DNA from: Archilochus colubris
Taxonomy: Eukaryota; Chordata; Aves; Apodiformes; Trochilidae
DNA length: 64,000 bases
Direction: 5' to 3'
NCBI GenBank assembly: GCA_023079485.1
Contig: CM041108.1
Span: 5,361,321 to 5,425,320 of the forward strand
Each line of letters opens with the position of its first letter. The first letter of the stretch is position 1. The notes under the pieces are model-generated. The model was given only the letters and a program-made list of their open reading frames with translations. It made no database searches and was not told the DNA's origin. Shown in pieces: positions 59,981 to 64,000 of this stretch. A program made the translations under genes and the position numbers.

Positions 59981-62900
59981 AACAGAAGGATGTGTCCACA
60001 GATGTTAAGCTCGGGGTCAAAACTCCTTCTGTATTTTGAGCTTATTTTTCTCTCTTTCTGTGTAGACACCTGTGTTCCTAGGGAGTTCAGATGTCAGTGG
60101 TGAGCAAGTCTTCAGCAGGAGCAGAGTGGTCTCAGCTGATGGTACCACCAGGTGTCTTGTCTTGGATGATTAAAGTCTGGTTAAAAAAAAATAAATTACA
60201 ACTGGAAACAACCTGCAAAGGATGTCTTCAGTGTCAGAGTAGGATCTGGGTTCCATTCTGGGCATCCAGTCTGTGTTCTGCAAAGTCTGATGCTGGAACA
60301 CAACCCTTGTTCCTCTGGGCATTACGTCTGTTGTTTTGCTCTGTCGTTTGCTGCCTTTTTGCTCTTGTTTGCTGTAGCTTCTCTGTGCCTCTGTCTGTGG
60401 AAAGGCAGTGGGAAGCTGTATGTGGATTCATCTGTGTGTTTGTCCACTGAGCTAAAGCGTATGTGACGAGGTGGAAGACATTAAGAAAGCTGTGTTGATT
60501 CTAAAACATTCCTTTAGATGATAATTTGTCTTAATTTCACATTATTTTTACATTTGCTCTTCATATCCTGGCAGAAGCTCTGGATAACTGGCATCCAGAC
60601 AAAGATTTGTGGATCTGTGAGCTCAAATCATTTCTCCCCAAAGATCAAGCCTGCACAGTGAGATTAGTACCATCTTCCTATTTGTTTCTCCAACTTCAGG
60701 TACTTCAGAACTCTTTGGAGATCTAATTACCCCTCAGGCTGGAAGCACAACCTAGAACAGTTTGTTTTACAGTATCTGAATTTCAGGGAAATGGATTGGT
60801 GTCTGCTAAGTTACCTTCCTCCTCTGGAACGTGAAGTCTGTGACCAGGTTTTTGGCTTGTCTGACTTGCAGTTGTGGAAGCTTTGCTAAAGGAAGTATTA
60901 TCTTCCGTGTGCACAGATGATATAAAATGAACATTAAAACACTGTTCAGTACAGATGCCCTCTCAGAGAAGTGACATTTCTTGTGCAAGCAAAACCATCG
61001 GATGCTGCCAAGGAGCAGAAAAACGGAAATAATGAGATGCCAGCAGCACAAGCTGTGCAGCAACCCATTCAGCTGCCTGCCCACAAAGCACTTCCAGAAA
61101 AAGTTAGAGCCAAATCTTAACTTGGCAGCACTTGCCCGATTTTCACTTTAAAAAAAAAACATTATTTTAAATTATCAACTCCCATAGAAAACCTCTGACT
61201 AAATTTCCTTGTTCTAAGGCTTATCAAAACTGAGCTCTTCAGATCTTTTCCTTTTGATGTGAGCAGCCTGGAAACAAGTGAGGTTTGTAATTGTGGGTAA
61301 GGTTTTGTCAGGGCTGGGATTTTCCCAGCGATGTGATGATAATGGATTTTTCCATGAGTGGCAAAGCCAGTCCTCATGTATCTTGACTGAGCATCAGTCC
61401 AAATGGTGGTGTTGAAGGCATTGGGAAAGAGAGTTCTGCTTAAATAACAGACAGAATTAATGTCATGGGGAGGTGAGTGGGGAAACCCCTTCCACTTGTG
61501 AGCTGGGAAGGAGCACTGCTGCATTTTGGGTTTAAAATCTTCCCAGGAGACTTTAGAGGTGTCTTGAGACCCCTCCGAGCCTCAGTTCCTGTAGCTGGAG
61601 GAACAGCTGACTCTCCCAGACTTTCCCTGCTGAAAGGCACATTCCTGAGTGATGAGATGGGCACACAGGCTGATGTTACTCTCAACCATTATTTTCTCCT
61701 GTTTTCTCTGTCCTTTCCCTGGCTGCTGGGTGCATTCTCCAGGGAGTGAGCTGGAGACATAATCCTGGAAAGAGTTCCTTTGTTCCAAGGTGCTGGGGAG
61801 CTGGAGCCTTCCTTTGATGTACCCCAGAGAAATGTCTAAATTGTTGTTTTAAAGTGATGGGTGTAGAAACAAAGTAACCATTGACCTTTGAAAGGAGAAA
61901 GGATTCTCTTGTCGGAACAGAGGGACTCTGTTTCCAGCGGGATAATTCAAGTGTTTGGTATTCTGATTTATTTTTACTTGCTATAGATGATGCTCTGTGT
62001 GTCTGTGTGGAATACTCATAGGGCTTTAATGTCTTTAAAAAGCTTTCTTACCATGCCACTTGAGTTGCTGGTTGATTTTTATTTTTTTTTTAATTTATCC
62101 CTTCCCCCCTTACTTCATTTAGCACTGTGCACAAGGTATTTTCTTTCTCTTATAATGAGTATAGTGCCATTAGTTGGGCTGACACAGGAATACAGTGTCA
62201 GTGTAATACAAAGAAAAATGCTGTTTCCTTGTTCTTTGAAGCTTCCATAGCTTAAGTGAAGGATCTGACTAGAAACCTGTGCCTCCTGATGCCACAGGAT
62301 GAACAAGAGATGTTAGTAATTACAGGACAATTCTCTTTACAGAAACAATGGAAATATTTAATACTTAACAATATGGAAAAATAAATCAGTAACAACTCTT
62401 GTCCCTGAATGTGTTTGAGCTGTTTGGCTTGTCCTTGGTTTCCTTCATCCTGGAAAATGAATTATAGAAATTCTCCTTTTTTTTTTTTCCTCCCAAGATA
62501 TGTGTAACATTTTAAAAATAGAATATGATGTCTTTGTGTATTAAACACTTTGGTGTTGCCAAAAATACTGGAACTGAGTCAGTGGCTGTGTTGAATTAGG
62601 TCTTGTGCACTGATCACTGGCTCAGAGGCGTGAGGAAATGTTTGTGTTTGGGGGATTTTTTGGTCATTTTTGTTGTTGCTACAGATCTCTGGCACTGGTG
62701 TCTTTTTGTATCTTGGGAGGAACGTAGCTGCCAGAAATGATAAGAGGACCCTGGACACGTGGTGTTGGGTCCCTTCCTGCATTCTTTGTGCACGTGAGAG
62801 AAGCATTACATCAGTTGGCTTTCTGGTTTGTAAAAAAGTCTGGAAGGGACTTGAAGTCACATCGCCTGATGCCAAAAAATACTCTTGTGGTGGTTCTTTC

Positions 62901-64000
62901 AACTGCTAAAGTTGGATATAATCATAGAAAATTGCCGAGCCTTGAAAATAAGGCTGAGGTTTTTCTCTTAGTTGTGTTTTATCTTGTGGCAAAATGTTTT
63001 CTTGTGTCTGTTTGTTTAGCAGTGGGCTCACAGCCCTCTGAAAAGCTGCTTTAAATATCTATGACACTGGTCAGTAATACCTTGTGACTTTGATGCAAGT
63101 AGATTTTATTTTTATTGATGACCTGTCAGAAATGCAGCAAGGTTTAGGTTTTGTGTGCTCGTTTCCATAATGAAGGAAATGGCAGTGTCTACACATCTTC
63201 AGATGTTGGTACCAGAGAAGGATGGTCAGATCCAATGTCTGTTCTTAAAACATGAAATGGTACAGTTCAGTATGGAGGAACAGAACGTGTTGAAGGACTG
63301 GAAATAATGTTTTAAAGAGCTGTGGGGTTTATACACAGGGTGGGCTCTGTTCATAGTGGAGCCTCCAAGCAGAGCTCTGCTTTCTGCACATATACAGGTG
63401 TTTATCTTCACTTCCTATTGTTTTAAAGGCAGATTTTGCTGCACTTAAGAATCAAATAATCCCAAAGAAATCTGTCTTTAACCTACAGCAATTACTTAAG
63501 TAATGGATTTCCTGTGGGCTGGTTCTGTTCATTTGAGGGTGCAGGCAGAGTAAAGGGGCAACTGTTGGCTTTTCACTTTCAGGTTTATATTGGTCAGACA
63601 GATCTGCTCAGCCTTTTGTTTCCTTGGGAACTGGATACCTCCCTAACATGATTCCCACTTAAACTAGGAAGTCCAGGTATTCCTCCATGACTTGTTCCCC
63701 TGCTCCTGCAGACAAGTGGTAGCTCAGTGCAGGGTCACTGTGTGTCTGAGCCCTTGCTTGGCTGGAAGTTGCCATCTCTGCTCCTGCCCATTGGATCAGG
63801 TTATTCCATGACTTCAACGCTTTCCTTGGCTTGGTGAAATTTGCTATGAGGGAAGTGATTCCATTTGGAAGATTAGTTTCTGTAACTGCATATTGCTTTT
63901 CATTAAAATTTCATGGGGCTTTTATTTAACATGCATTCTAGACTTGTTTATATAGGAGCTGTTGAAAGTAAAGTGGATTAGACCATTTAAGCCACGTATA

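Larger units (their letters stand above)
46231..64000 (+). other. NCAM1: NCAM1 intron 1, AT-rich distal part (continues past window)
   Basis: Past about 46.2 kb the sequence is AT-rich and CpG-poor. I find no second coding exon: nothing resembles the start of the first Ig domain that should follow the signal peptide. The intron is known to be very long in other vertebrates. Two moderately long open frames on opposite strands (53,693-54,283 minus, 196 codons; 54,507-55,022 plus, 171 codons) have no recognisable domains. Simple tracts, one tandem repeat and a few homeodomain/POU-like motifs are listed separately. Confidence 0.75.

Noticed and set aside
62835..62950. Possible CR1-like words (CTGGAAGGGACTTGAAGTCA, ATAATCATAGAAAA)
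   Set aside because: The words resemble parts of CR1 3' ends, but their order and spacing do not align convincingly. A repeat-library search would decide.
1..64000. CRISPR arrays, bacterial operons, tRNA or rRNA genes
   Set aside because: No regularly spaced repeats with unique spacers, no ribosome-binding-site/ORF trains, and no tRNA cloverleaf or rRNA segments were recognised. The window is vertebrate nuclear DNA.

Overview
The window looks like nuclear DNA of a vertebrate, most probably a bird. Coding density is very low and there is no operon structure. One strong CpG island lies near 43.9-45.8 kb. One truncated LINE fragment matches the conserved 3' end of the avian/reptilian CR1 family (11,651-11,738, + strand). 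Recognisable interspersed repeats are sparse for 64 kb. The only coding exon I can support encodes a signal peptide very close to the chicken NCAM1 signal peptide as I remember it, but not identical. That suggests a bird other than chicken; I cannot name the species.

Layout. Positions 1 to about 43.9 kb are non-coding flank upstream of NCAM1. This part holds no recognisable exon, RNA gene or conserved protein match on either strand. It does hold a 21-bp minisatellite (6.43-6.53 kb), a 12-bp-arm hairpin (9.37-9.43 kb), the CR1 fragment, several polypurine/polypyrimidine and T/G or A/C tracts, a small CpG-enriched patch with a 28-bp tandem duplication (25.3-25.8 kb), and a complete 509-bp solo LTR of an endogenous retrovirus (25,830-26,338). 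The LTR has intact TATA and AATAAA signals, TG...CA ends and a 4-bp target-site duplication.

From about 43.93 to 45.76 kb is a CpG island. Within it, a polypurine tract of about 94 nt lies just upstream of NCAM1 coding exon 1 (44,584-44,635, + strand, phase-1 splice donor at 44,636). A second GC-box/CCAAT cluster lies 0.8-0.95 kb further downstream, inside intron 1. From 44,636 to the window end is the 5' part of NCAM1 intron 1, which is very long in other vertebrates. It becomes AT-rich past about 46.2 kb and contains low-complexity tracts, a 22-bp tandem repeat at 57.24 kb and a few POU/homeodomain-like motifs that might mark intronic enhancers.

What it does as a unit: this is the promoter end of a neural cell-adhesion gene with its flanking regulatory DNA. 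I see no multi-gene system, CRISPR array, prophage or tRNA/rRNA gene, and no new biological system. The most interesting items are the polypurine tract beside the NCAM1 start, the possible second promoter module in intron 1, the intact solo LTR about 18 kb upstream, the recurring strand-asymmetric T/G tracts, and an 11-mer POU-like motif repeated 1.1 kb apart in the intron.
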